Virus record (IMG/VR): IMGVR_UViG_3300037805_000644
Coordinates: 158,940 to 222,939 of that record
DNA length: 64,000 nucleotides
Source: a virus
Direction: 5' to 3' (one strand)
Shown: positions 15,878 to 23,920 of the stretch, piece after piece
Numbering within the stretch: position 1 is the first letter of the stretch
Layout of the letters: each line of letters opens with the position of its first letter
Notes under the pieces: model-generated
What the model was told of the DNA's origin: nothing
Database searches by the model: none
Seen by the model: the letters and a program-made list of their open reading frames with translations, nothing else
Made by a program: the position numbers and the translations under genes

Positions 15878-17257
15878 CTAGCGGTACTTATCCGCAGTGT
15901 AAGAGATTTCGGGAACCTCCACCGAACTCTTGGGGGTGACCCCCGCCTCTGCCTCGATCCGTGCCGTCAGGTTACGCTGGGACTTGTCCGCCAAGGCGGT
16001 TCGCCGCTCATGGGCAGCCTGCACCTGCACCAACTCCAGGTGCAGCTCCTTGATGCGAATCGACTCCTGCCGCAAAATCTCCAGGCTTGCGTCCAGGTCG
16101 ATCTGCTCCTGCACATGTCGCAGACGTGCCCGCTCCAGAGCGGCCTCCTCTCGGGCTTCCTGGTCGGCGGCCAGCTTGGGCAACCATTCCTGGTTGAGGT
16201 AATAAGAGAGCGCCGCAGCATGACCCCCACTCAGCTTGAGGTGCCGGGCCTCTGCCTCCAGGACTACCTCGTACTGCGTCTCGATGTGGAACATGCTTGG
16301 GGCCTCCTCGGGCAGCAAGTCCTCGGGGATCTCCTCGGGATCCAAGCCCTCGGGGGTCAGGCTCGGAGGCTCAGGCGACGCGGAGAGGGGCCCCCACAGG
16401 GTGGGAGACGCGGAGGCCAAGGTCACCAGGGCGGGACGGGGGACCGGCTTCGGCGCGAGGCGTGCCCGCATCGGACAGGCTCCTTCAAGCAGGGCGTCAA
16501 AATCGACATCCTCATCGCCCCCACCCGTCTCTGGCTCCGAGAGGGCCTTGGTGGTGTCCGAGATCACCCTGGAGACCACCTCCTCAGTGATATCCCGCTC
16601 AGGAGCCTTGGTGGTGAGCGCATTCGCAGCCACACCCTCTGCCAGCGCAGTATCCCTCGCGATCACGGGTGTGGCCTGCCAGGCCCCTCCGATGCGCTCG
16701 ACGGCACCCGCCCAGGCCCAGGCGGCACCCGGGGGGGCGTCAGGCACCTCAAGGCCGTTGCGGAGTGCCCGGAGTGCCCGGAGTGCCTGATTCGGAGTCA
16801 GGGCACTACGCTGGGCCACCTGGAGAGGAGTCAGCAAACCATCTGCCTGCTGGAGGATGGCCATCACCAAAAGGCTGGCGGCATGATCCTTCGAGCGGGG
16901 GCTCAGCAGGAAAGATGCCCAGTCCGCAGCCTCCAGGCGGGCCCAGACCAGGGACCCATAGTGGGTGATCTTGAACAGGGGGTCCCCAACGCCGGAACCA
17001 GTCCCTTGGTAGAAGACAAGGTTGGAGCCCTCAGCCAGAAGGGCAAGGTGTGCGAACACCCGGTTGTAGCTCCCGGACGACCGGAAAGTCTTCCCCGTGT
17101 GGAGGGACACATGGCCGCCAATGGTGGCCATGTCCAGGCGTCGGCCCTGCTTAGCAAGCTGAGCAGCAGCTCCGAAAGTCAGGAGGGTGGCCCAAGAGGG
17201 CGTGTTGACCCTGCGATGGATACCGTGAATGTCGAAAATGTTGGTCGTATCGGCCAC
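15878..17257 (-). CDS. Hypothetical protein with helical N-domain and C-terminal coiled coil
   Basis: 459 residues. The first 200 are globular and helical; LLTPLQVAQRSALTPNQALRAL could be a winged-helix or helix-turn-helix like element. Residues about 210-320 are acidic and proline-rich linker (LDPEEIPEDLLPEEAPS). Residues 325-440 form a long charged helix, probably a coiled coil (QEAREEAALERARLRHVQEQ). No enzyme motif. Divergently transcribed from the metallophosphoesterase. Could be a DNA-binding regulator or a virion scaffold-like protein; the sequence does not decide. Confidence 0.6.
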   Translation of the reverse strand: MADTTNIFDIHGIHRRVNTPSWATLLTFGAAAQLAKQGRRLDMATIGGHVSLHTGKTFRSSGSYNRVFAHLALLAEGSNLVFYQGTGSGVGDPLFKITHYGSLVWARLEAADWASFLLSPRSKDHAASLLVMAILQQADGLLTPLQVAQRSALTPNQALRALRALRNGLEVPDAPPGAAWAWAGAVERIGGAWQATPVIARDTALAEGVAANALTTKAPERDITEEVVSRVISDTTKALSEPETGGGDEDVDFDALLEGACPMRARLAPKPVPRPALVTLASASPTLWGPLSASPEPPSLTPEGLDPEEIPEDLLPEEAPSMFHIETQYEVVLEAEARHLKLSGGHAAALSYYLNQEWLPKLAADQEAREEAALERARLRHVQEQIDLDASLEILRQESIRIKELHLELVQVQAAHERRTALADKSQRNLTARIEAEAGVTPKSSVEVPEISYTADKYR

Positions 17258-17433
17258 AGGTTTTTTACTCCTTGTCCTGTCGAGAGAACTACCCTTTATG
17301 AGGTAGATCGTTACCCCCTATCTCCACCAGCCCGGTACTGCGGCTATCCTCAACGGGTAAAGAGTCGGTGGCGACCTGCCTCTCGGTGGTTTCTGGGCTC
17401 GCTGTTTTACCTCGACGACTCAAAGGAGTTGCC
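17258..17433. promoter_or_regulatory. Divergent intergenic region with probable promoters
   Basis: 176 bases between divergent genes. On the plus strand AACGGGTAAAGAGTC lies about 75 bases before the phosphoesterase start; the other solitary plus-strand gene (Nudix) has a similar ACCGGGTAAGATGG just upstream, so GGGTAA[AG] may be part of an early-type promoter. No matching factor site is proven. Confidence 0.3.
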
Positions 17434-18933
17434 ATGAATCATTGGTGGGAAGAATACGCCGACCTATACTCGGACCGTATTGTCAAAGGAAGGCGATCAG
17501 CGAGCCGCATCGCCAGCATGACGGGACTCACTCTGACACATGCCTCCGCCCTGGCCGCTTTCTGTCGCCGAGGTATCACACCTTGCCCCGATCTGGACGA
17601 CCCCCGCGCCACCAGCACACCCCCGGACGCGGTGCCCCCTGTAGAAGAGGGTGATGGCGAGGTCACTGAGAAAGAGGCCAGCCAGTTTTTCCTCGACTCC
17701 GACTACTTCTACAACAAAGCTGACGACAGCTACGTCACCTGGATCCCGGGCCTCCCCAAGCCCCTGAACCTCCCCGGCGAGGTCCACCGAGAGATCGTAC
17801 GGGCCTACAGCAACTACGATGATCAGCCTGCCAGCATCAACCAGATCGCCAGGACCGTGGGCTTCCCTCGATCCTGGTTGGTCAAGTACCTGCGAGTTCA
17901 CGGTATCACCCACGACCGGGAGCCCTTCACACCCGAGGAGCTGATGGGCCGCACGGATGATGACCTCATCCAGGATGCTCTCCAGCTTCGACGCATGGCG
18001 GTCTACAAGAAACTGGAGAAAGCCAAGTGGGCAGATATCCGCAATGATGCCATGAAGTGGCGGGACCTGGAGACCCATTTTGTGCTCCCGCTCCTGTCGG
18101 CATTGGCCGACCGGGAGCCAGCGGTGGTGCGGCCCATCCCCATGAAAACTGCCCAGACCCCCTTTGCAGGGGTGGTCGGCCTCACTGACTTCCACTGGGG
18201 CAAGTACAGCGACCCGGCTGAGAACTTTGAGGCGTTTGACAAGAACATGGCGCGGGAGCGTCTGTTCGGGGCCACCGAGGACATTGCCTCCAGGCTCCAG
18301 CATCTCGGTCGGCCTGAGAAGCTGTATGTGCCCATCGGCTCGGACTTCCTGCATGTGGACACCGAGCAGGGCACCACCACCAGCGGGACTCAGCAAGATA
18401 TGGACGGGACACCTGCTGAGATGCTGGTTTCTGGTTGCCAGCTCATGGAGGAGTGGATCCTCACACTCACCCAGATCGCACCTGTTGAGCTGGTCCTCAT
18501 GAGTGGGAACCACGACCGTCTGACGGGCTTGGCTATTCTGCTGTACCTGGAGGGGGTCTTCCGCACCAATGACAAGGTGACCGTGCGGCTGGACCGGACC
18601 CCGAGGGTGTACCGGGCCTACGGGAAAAACCTGATCGGGTTCATCCACGGCGATGGTGTCAAGAAAACTACGGACATGGCAGGCCACATGAGCCGGGAGG
18701 CTTCCCGACACTGGCACGCCTGCCCGCACAAGACCGTCTACACGGGACACCTCCACCACGAGAAAACCGAGACCGACGTGGCTTTCGGGGTGACTCGCCG
18801 CCAGCTCCCCTCCCTGGCGGGCTCAGATCGTTGGCACGCCCTTAATGGGTACGTTGGGGCACCTAAGGCTCTCCCACTCTACCTGCATGATCGGGAGCGG
18901 GGCCTCCTGACGGTTCTCTACAGCCCCGCCTAA
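17434..18933 (+). CDS. Calcineurin-like metallophosphoesterase with N-terminal helix-turn-helix region
   Basis: 499 residues from the ATG with AGGAG five bases upstream. Residues 1-190 are helical with two HTH-like segments (RRSASRIASMTGLTLTHASA; PASINQIARTVGFPRSWLVK). The C-terminal 270 residues carry the two-metal phosphoesterase motifs in order: LTDFHWGK (D-x-H), GSDFLHVD, SGNHDR (GNHD), a late IHGDGV and TGHLHHE (GHxH). It should cleave phosphodiesters, probably in DNA, with the HTH part giving binding. It is distinct from the SbcD-type enzyme at 62 kb. Solitary plus-strand gene inside the virion block; its stop overlaps the convergent 89-residue gene by four bases. Confidence 0.88.
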   Translation: MNHWWEEYADLYSDRIVKGRRSASRIASMTGLTLTHASALAAFCRRGITPCPDLDDPRATSTPPDAVPPVEEGDGEVTEKEASQFFLDSDYFYNKADDSYVTWIPGLPKPLNLPGEVHREIVRAYSNYDDQPASINQIARTVGFPRSWLVKYLRVHGITHDREPFTPEELMGRTDDDLIQDALQLRRMAVYKKLEKAKWADIRNDAMKWRDLETHFVLPLLSALADREPAVVRPIPMKTAQTPFAGVVGLTDFHWGKYSDPAENFEAFDKNMARERLFGATEDIASRLQHLGRPEKLYVPIGSDFLHVDTEQGTTTSGTQQDMDGTPAEMLVSGCQLMEEWILTLTQIAPVELVLMSGNHDRLTGLAILLYLEGVFRTNDKVTVRLDRTPRVYRAYGKNLIGFIHGDGVKKTTDMAGHMSREASRHWHACPHKTVYTGHLHHEKTETDVAFGVTRRQLPSLAGSDRWHALNGYVGAPKALPLYLHDRERGLLTVLYSPA

Positions 18934-19199
18934 TCGGCATCGTGGTAAGCCTCCTCCCGGGTGAGCACATTGAAGCACCGGGGGGCAGTCCCGTCGGCCA
19001 ACATCGCCTCCCGCACCTTCTGAGGGACGTAGCTGTTCATGAGCTGCATGTCGGCCCGAGAAAGCAACACACCCCCTTCGATGTCGATGACCTCAGGCAC
19101 CGTGCCCTTGAGGCGCATCTCCTGCCGGGCCTCTTCCGAGAGGAGGCCCAGCAGGAGGTTGATGTCGTTGGTGCTCATGTAAACGGTAGCGGTGCTCAC
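18930..19199 (-). CDS. Hypothetical protein, 89 residues
   Basis: GTG start with AGGGG upstream. Helical and mildly acidic: STNDINLLLGLLSEEARQEM, then two similar halves (RLKGTVPEVIDIEGGVLLSR and MLADGTAPRCFNVLTREEA) in which a Met/Leu-G-T-x-P segment and a following hydrophobic stretch repeat, suggesting an internal duplication of about 35 residues. No named family. Its 3' end overlaps the metallophosphoesterase tail to tail. Confidence 0.6.
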   Translation of the reverse strand: MSTATVYMSTNDINLLLGLLSEEARQEMRLKGTVPEVIDIEGGVLLSRADMQLMNSYVPQKVREAMLADGTAPRCFNVLTREEAYHDAD

Positions 19200-19273
19200 A
19201 GTGTCCCCTTTGTCCCTGTTTTCTCTCTCACCTCACCTACTACCGAGGCGCCGAGAGTTACCTTTTTCCGGGG

Positions 19274-20464
19274 TTACCGCAGGAACTTCTTGATGCGGAT
19301 CACCGCCTCAGGGGGGATTCGGTACTCCTTCTCCCCGGGATGGTAACTGATGCTGGGGTGGGTCATGTCCACCTCCACCGCCAGCACCCCGATATCCCCG
19401 GGGCGCTTCGCCAGATACTCCGCCGTCCTACGGATGTGTAGGAAAAAGGGGTTGAAGCGGCTTGTCGTTGTGCTGAGGTATGCCTTGTACAGCTTGACCC
19501 TGTCCCTGGGCGTGGAGAACACCTTATCGGGGTCACGGTATCGACGGGTCCGCTCCACAGGGTCTGGCTCAAACAGGTGCCACTTGCCGCCTTCAAAGCT
19601 GAAAATGAGTGCGTAGTCACGCCACTCTGTGTCAAGGAAGCTGAGGAACCCTTTTGGATTCCCCTCCCGCCGGACCCAATCAAGGATCTGAGCAGGCTTC
19701 ACCCCGCCTTTGTACACCAGTGCCAGCTCCTTATACACCCGAGCAATGCCGAAAGCAGCCTTTTGGTCATAGGTCATGGAGATGGCACGGCCCCCCGATT
19801 TGTCCTCCTGAGATCCCCCCAACCCCATCCCCAAAGCCTCATCGGGGACCGAGCTAGAGAACCCTGTGGAGTACAGCTTCCGAGCATTCGCTGAGGCGTG
19901 GTAAAGGGTCTCAACAGCCCCAGGCTTCACATCCTTGGTGCGTGTTGCCTCATACCGGGCTAGATGTACTGCCAGTGCCTTATGCAGCCCTGAGAGAGCA
20001 TCCTTGAGCCGTGCGGGGCCCGCCAGGACCTGGGGCGGCACACCCTCTTTCCACTCGGCATCCCACAGGTACCCCTCCTCCTCCGCAGCTCCTTCAAGAG
20101 CCCTGAGTGTGACCTTGCGGAAGGAAGGGACGTGCTTGGACAGGGTGTCCTGAATGCTCTGAACATCCCCAGCGTAGTCCTGCAACCAAGTGTCGTAAGG
20201 GCCGGTGCCCATGTACTCCAGGTGGCTGAGCCTGTACTGGATTTTCCGGTAAACCTCACCCTGGGGGTTGAGTTCAAACCAGAGCTGGGCCTCACCTGTC
20301 AGAGCTTCGAGGAGGTTCCTCAGCTCATAGTCAAAATCGCCAGCACCCTCGTACGCCTGTGCCCACTCTTGCAAGGCTTTGGACACTGCGGCTTGGGTCT
20401 TCTTAACGAACAGGCGTTCGCTGCGGATGGGCTGGGTAAGGGCAACCCGGTCTTGGTTCTGCAT
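19274..20464 (-). CDS. ADP-ribosyltransferase-like protein
   Basis: 396 residues. Residues 1-180 are helical. From residue 185 the order fits the ADP-ribosyltransferase fold: ETLYHASANARKLYSTGF (first strand with the H of an H-Y-E type site), GGRAISMTYDQKAAFGIAR (the second-strand S/T-x-S/T region and following helix), and near the C-terminus HPGEKEYRIPPEAV, the usual place of the catalytic glutamate. Such enzymes transfer ADP-ribose from NAD+ to proteins, RNA or DNA. Alone in its transcription unit, just after the capsid terminator. It may be a virion-packaged or early host-modifying effector; fold call by pattern only, target unknown. Confidence 0.65.
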   Translation of the reverse strand: MQNQDRVALTQPIRSERLFVKKTQAAVSKALQEWAQAYEGAGDFDYELRNLLEALTGEAQLWFELNPQGEVYRKIQYRLSHLEYMGTGPYDTWLQDYAGDVQSIQDTLSKHVPSFRKVTLRALEGAAEEEGYLWDAEWKEGVPPQVLAGPARLKDALSGLHKALAVHLARYEATRTKDVKPGAVETLYHASANARKLYSTGFSSSVPDEALGMGLGGSQEDKSGGRAISMTYDQKAAFGIARVYKELALVYKGGVKPAQILDWVRREGNPKGFLSFLDTEWRDYALIFSFEGGKWHLFEPDPVERTRRYRDPDKVFSTPRDRVKLYKAYLSTTTSRFNPFFLHIRRTAEYLAKRPGDIGVLAVEVDMTHPSISYHPGEKEYRIPPEAVIRIKKFLR

Positions 20465-20470
20465 GTTTCA

Positions 20471-20485
20471 CCTCACCAGGTGAGG
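20471..20485 (-). promoter_or_regulatory. Hairpin covering the ribosome site of the ADP-ribosyltransferase-like gene
   Basis: CCTCAC/GTGAGG palindrome (three-base loop) immediately before the start codon; the 3' arm GTGAGG is the only purine-rich ribosome-binding candidate. Folding would hide it, suggesting low or conditional translation. Confidence 0.45.
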
Positions 20486-20492
20486 GGTATAA
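20486..20492 (-). promoter_or_regulatory. TATA-type box before the ADP-ribosyltransferase-like gene
   Basis: Minus-strand TTATACC just after the capsid terminator, resembling the CTATACC boxes at 26676 and 36846. No TAG[AG] element at 13 bases. Weak candidate promoter. Confidence 0.35.
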
Positions 20493-20494
20493 AC

Positions 20495-20530
20495 AAAAAA
20501 CCCTGGCAGGTTGCCCTGCCAGGGGTTTTA
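20495..20530. terminator. Strong rho-independent terminator after the major capsid gene
   Basis: AAAAAACCCTGGCAGG - TTGC - CCTGCCAGGGGTTTT: a long GC stem with flanking A and T tracts, 44 bases after the major capsid stop. Confidence 0.92.
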
Positions 20531-20573
20531 ATGGGTGTGCTCATCAGAGCCGCTGTCTAGCCTCTAAGGGCTA

Positions 20574-21446
20574 TTAGCGGGTGACGGTGAGGCGGGCCAA
20601 CCCACGGGGGTTGTAGGCGCCGATACCCAGGTTCTCGAAGACCGAGAAACCGATGGTACGTGCCTTGGGGTCGTCGGCGCTGAGCACGGTCAGCTCGGTG
20701 CGGACCGGGATCCGACCGAAGTGCTCGGGCTCGCAGCACAGGTAGACCGTGCCGACGGGAACCAGGCGGCTCACGACGATCTGGGCACCGTAGATGACGC
20801 CCATGAGACCAGTCTTGAGCAGGGTGCCCTGGGACTCGATGTCCAAGATGTCACGACCGAACTTACGGATGTCCGCGTAGTCACGGGCGTTCATGTAGAC
20901 ACGAGCAACGCGGAGGTCCCAACGCTCGATGAGAGCGAAGGCATCAGCCAGGACCGCACCCGAGATGGGGGCGATGACCGGGATGTCCGGGTTGAGCTGA
21001 CCAGGCAGCGAGTCGAAGCCCGCAGTGGCGATGGAGTCGAGCACGGCAAAGACGCGCTCATCCTCGGCAGCCTGCACCTGGGCACGGGCCAGGTCCTGAG
21101 CACGCTCAATCAGATCGAAGCGGCGCTCCTTGATCTGGGTGAGCGGGATCTCCGGGTTCGAGGCAATCTCGAACAGGGGGAAGATCACACGACGAGGCTT
21201 GGTGATGGCCAGGATGTTCTGACCTTCCTCACCAATCACGAATGCGGTCACATCCGGGTCTTTGTCGTAGATCGGCAGGGCCCCGTCAGGAAGCTGCTCG
21301 ACCAGGAAGGTCTTGCGGCCGACTGCGGCGTAGTCACGCCGGGTACGGAGGGGCTGCGTCATACTGGCAGCGAGCTTGGCCCGTCCCTGGGGGGACTGGA
21401 TCAGCTCGCCGATGAGGCGTTGCTTGACGGCGTTTGTAACGGCCAT
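20574..21446 (-). CDS. Major capsid protein (HK97 fold)
   Basis: 290 residues. Position after protease, scaffold and decoration genes, excellent ribosome site and a strong terminator right after the stop all fit the major head protein. The sequence order matches HK97-type shells: N-terminal helix (AVKQRLIGELIQSPQGRAKL), E-loop region with GALPIYDKDPDVTAFVIGEE, the long spine helix (ERRFDLIERAQDLARAQVQA), P-domain and A-domain segments (RWDLRVARVYMNARDYADIR; IYGAQIVVSRLVPVGTVYLC) and a closing strand (RTIGFSVFENLGIGAYNP). It forms the icosahedral head. It lacks a long N-terminal delta domain, consistent with a separate scaffold gene upstream. Confidence 0.87.
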   Translation of the reverse strand: MAVTNAVKQRLIGELIQSPQGRAKLAASMTQPLRTRRDYAAVGRKTFLVEQLPDGALPIYDKDPDVTAFVIGEEGQNILAITKPRRVIFPLFEIASNPEIPLTQIKERRFDLIERAQDLARAQVQAAEDERVFAVLDSIATAGFDSLPGQLNPDIPVIAPISGAVLADAFALIERWDLRVARVYMNARDYADIRKFGRDILDIESQGTLLKTGLMGVIYGAQIVVSRLVPVGTVYLCCEPEHFGRIPVRTELTVLSADDPKARTIGFSVFENLGIGAYNPRGLARLTVTR

Positions 21447-21474
21447 GATTTTATCTCCTTGAACCCGTCAGGGA

Positions 21475-22182
21475 TCAGACGCGCTGGTCGTAGACCAGCT
21501 CGTTCTGGGTTGCGTCAGGTGCCATCTTGAGCACCGCGAGGGTGGTCACGGCGGCGGCACCGAGGCCACCTGCGTGGACGAAGCCTTCGGCACTCTCGGC
21601 GGCAACGGCATCCAACGCCTGGAGGGCGGCGGCGCCATCGACGATGCGACGGGGCTGGAGGTAACCATTGCGGCTGGCCATGAGGCGCATACCGGCGATG
21701 TACGTCAGGGCAGCACCCTGGGCATCCGCACCGATGGCGTTCTGGAGCTGCGTCTCAAACAGGCCGTTGGCATGGGTGCCCTGGCTGCTGAGGTAGGTGT
21801 TCTTACCGCTGGCGGTACCAGGGGTGTTCTCGAAGGCATTGCCGTTCACCGAGTTGATGAACACACCCAGAGCGCGGTAGCCGATCTCCTGGGCGTTGGC
21901 TGCCGCGATGGCGGTCTGCGTGGCCGCATCACCCGGGCCGCCGATCATGTTCTCGCCAGCATCGGGGCGCACAAAGGCGACCGAGCCAGAGAGGACACCG
22001 ACGAGGGTGCTGTCGACCTGCTGAGAGGTGGTGGTCCCAGCGACGGGATCCACAACGGGGTTGGCCTGGATGAACGAGTCGGCTGTCATGACGCCGGTTG
22101 CGTTCCGTACACCAATGTGCAACGGGCGCAGCGCCGAAGACGACTCGGTCCAACCACCACTGGCCTGTCCGAGAAGGGGCAT
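21475..22182 (-). CDS. Probable capsid decoration or minor head protein
   Basis: 235 residues from the ATG with GGAGG five bases upstream. Low-charge, Ala/Gly/Thr/Asn-rich, starting MPLLGQASGGWTESSSALRP; SYMMETRY is not evident but GENMIGGPGDAATQTAIAAA and helix ALQALDAVAAESAEG indicate a mixed fold. It lies directly before the major capsid gene, 28 bases apart, the usual place of a decoration or head-stabilising protein. No signature of a known decoration family (gpD, Soc, Hoc) is visible, so the name rests on context and composition. A candidate promoter and a terminator upstream make it the first gene of a short capsid operon. Confidence 0.65.
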   Translation of the reverse strand: MPLLGQASGGWTESSSALRPLHIGVRNATGVMTADSFIQANPVVDPVAGTTTSQQVDSTLVGVLSGSVAFVRPDAGENMIGGPGDAATQTAIAAANAQEIGYRALGVFINSVNGNAFENTPGTASGKNTYLSSQGTHANGLFETQLQNAIGADAQGAALTYIAGMRLMASRNGYLQPRRIVDGAAALQALDAVAAESAEGFVHAGGLGAAAVTTLAVLKMAPDATQNELVYDQRV

Positions 22183-22302
22183 AGTGTCCTCCATTCTCCT
22201 GTTTACAGGAGGGTGAGTCTCAAAGGGCTACCCCCCAACAAGGAGGACAGCGGCAAGCTGGAAGGGCTCCCAGACCGGGGCCTTCACTGAATAGGGGGAG
22301 GG

Positions 22303-22306
22303 ATAG
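22303..22306 (-). promoter_or_regulatory. CTAT box of the capsid operon
   Basis: Minus-strand GTCTATCC, located between the 22338 terminator and the decoration gene. It has the TATA-type box but not the TAG[AG] element at 13 bases. Candidate promoter for decoration plus capsid genes. Confidence 0.4.
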
Positions 22307-22337
22307 ACGCTCTATTGAGAACCCCCCCCTAAAAAAG

Positions 22338-22369
22338 TAAAGCCCACCCGATTTCTCGGATGGGCTTTA
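22338..22369. terminator. Rho-independent terminator between scaffold and capsid operons
   Basis: TAAAGCCCACCCGA / TCGGATGGGCTTTA stem with one mismatch and a four-base loop. On the minus strand it ends the scaffold transcript 35 bases after the stop. Separation from the capsid operon allows different scaffold and capsid dosage. Confidence 0.82.
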
Positions 22370-22404
22370 GAGGCCGAAACGGGGTTAGAACCCCCGGCTG
22401 GGGG

Positions 22405-23889
22405 TCAGACGCCGAACACCTTGCTCACGTCGGGGGCGGACTTCCAGAGCTTTTCCAGCATATCCACCGAACCCGGGGCCGCCGAGGCGACGCGAGTCTG
22501 GTTCCCAAGGGCGGTGACGCCGTTGCTGGCCTGGCGGGGCTGAGGGGACAGCTCCAGCTCTTCACCGGCCGTGTGGCCAGGGAGACCGGCGGAGAAAATC
22601 TCCTCCAGCAGCTCTTCGTCGGCAGCGGAGAGGGACATGCTGCTGCCCCCACTCAGGCCCATGGGGTCATGGCCAGCCGTGTCGAACAGGTTGGCAGCCT
22701 TGTCGGCACCATCCTCGTCGTCGTCCTCGTCGCCGTCGTCAGTGGCCTTCTTGCCAGCTTCGACCGCGTCGTCGTCCTCATCCTCGTCGTCGCCTGCCTT
22801 CTTCTTCTTGAGGAAGTCGGGGAACTTGTCGTCCTTCTTGTCGTCCTTCTTGTCGTCCTTCTTGTCGTCCTTCTTGTCGCCCTTGTCCCACTGCTTCTTG
22901 AAAGCTTCGGGGACCTCACCGGCCAGGACCATCTCGCCACAGGCGCTCATCATCCCGACTTCATCGTCCATGAAGTCGTCAGCCATGCCCATCATCTCAT
23001 CCGAGGGGTCGAACATGGCGGTGATCAGCTCACCCGAGGTGACCACACCGTCAGAGTCGGTGTCCACGGCGGCGAAGAGCGCCTTCGATCCGGTCCAATC
23101 GTCGGCCAGGGCAAACCCGTCCTCACCACCACCATGGGTGGCGAAGTAGCTGGCAACTCGCCCCTGGAGGCTGGCGAAACGGGCCGAACCCTTCTTCTCG
23201 CCCTTGGCGGTGGAAGACGCCTCAGCACGCTCCTGCTCCTTCGGATCGTTCTGGCTGGCGGTGATCTGAGCCTTGAGGCCACGGATCTCGGAGGCCATGT
23301 GCTGCATCATGGACATCATGTCGTCGCCGGGGGCGCCAACATCGAGATCGTCATCCATGCCGAACATGTCGTCATCCATGCCGAACATCTCGTCGCCCAT
23401 GTCGTCCATGTCGTCGCCGAGGAACATGTCATCATCCATGGCCAGGAAGCCGCCACCGACGCGCTTGAGGCTGGCCGCAAGGTACGAGTTGGGCAGATCC
23501 ATCATGTCGAGGGCCTGCGACTCAACCAGATCCTGCGTCGCATTCTTGCCGAGCTGATGCTTGGCGAGAACGAGGCACTTGGCGGCCTTGCGCTGGATCC
23601 CAGCAGACAGCTTGGCATCCTTCTGAACCCGGGGGTTCCGCTTGTGCGCCGGGTGGTCACCATCCTCGGTGTCGTAGCCGGGAACTGCCGGGGGGTTACC
23701 CTCGGGGTACGGGCCCTGGTGGACATCCTCGGCCCAAGCCGAGGTGTCGCCCTTTTGGTACTTCTCGTAGGCAGGATCGGCCTGGTGGGCCGGGTGGCCC
23801 TGGTCTTCCTTGCCGTAACCGGGAACTGCGGGTGCGGCAGACGCCTTACGGTCCGTCTTGCTCCACGTCGTGCGAGTGCGATTGCTCAT
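22405..23889 (-). CDS. Probable prohead scaffold protein with EF-hand
   Basis: 494 residues, strongly acidic. Residues 19-45 and 67-92 are an imperfect duplication (AVPGYGKEDQGHPAH and AVPGYDTEDGDHPAH). Residues 150-195 are Asp/Met-rich repeats (GDEMFGMDDDMFGMDDD). A canonical EF-hand calcium loop lies at D276-E287 (DTDSDGVVTSGE). Residues 337-354 are a DDKK repeat, then D/E runs. Motif GRVASYFATH at R244 is shared with other head proteins. Position between protease and capsid, acidity and low complexity fit an internal scaffold removed on maturation. Start ATG has AGGAG upstream; the longer upstream frame overlaps the protease gene and was rejected. Confidence 0.75.
   Translation of the reverse strand: MSNRTRTTWSKTDRKASAAPAVPGYGKEDQGHPAHQADPAYEKYQKGDTSAWAEDVHQGPYPEGNPPAVPGYDTEDGDHPAHKRNPRVQKDAKLSAGIQRKAAKCLVLAKHQLGKNATQDLVESQALDMMDLPNSYLAASLKRVGGGFLAMDDDMFLGDDMDDMGDEMFGMDDDMFGMDDDLDVGAPGDDMMSMMQHMASEIRGLKAQITASQNDPKEQERAEASSTAKGEKKGSARFASLQGRVASYFATHGGGEDGFALADDWTGSKALFAAVDTDSDGVVTSGELITAMFDPSDEMMGMADDFMDDEVGMMSACGEMVLAGEVPEAFKKQWDKGDKKDDKKDDKKDDKKDDKFPDFLKKKKAGDDEDEDDDAVEAGKKATDDGDEDDDEDGADKAANLFDTAGHDPMGLSGGSSMSLSAADEELLEEIFSAGLPGHTAGEELELSPQPRQASNGVTALGNQTRVASAAPGSVDMLEKLWKSAPDVSKVFGV
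22825..22881. repeat. 12-base tandem repeat encoding DDKK units
   Basis: Four to five copies of a 12-base unit (CTTGTCGTCCTT on the plus strand) in the scaffold gene. It also creates a spurious Val/Leu-rich antisense frame. Confidence 0.85.
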
Positions 23890-23920
23890 CGTGGTTCTCC
23901 TCTGGCGCTCTGCCAGGTCT

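Noticed and set aside
16010-17437. Plus-strand open frame of 475 residues
   Set aside because: Antisense shadow of the coiled-coil gene, crossing the divergent promoter region.
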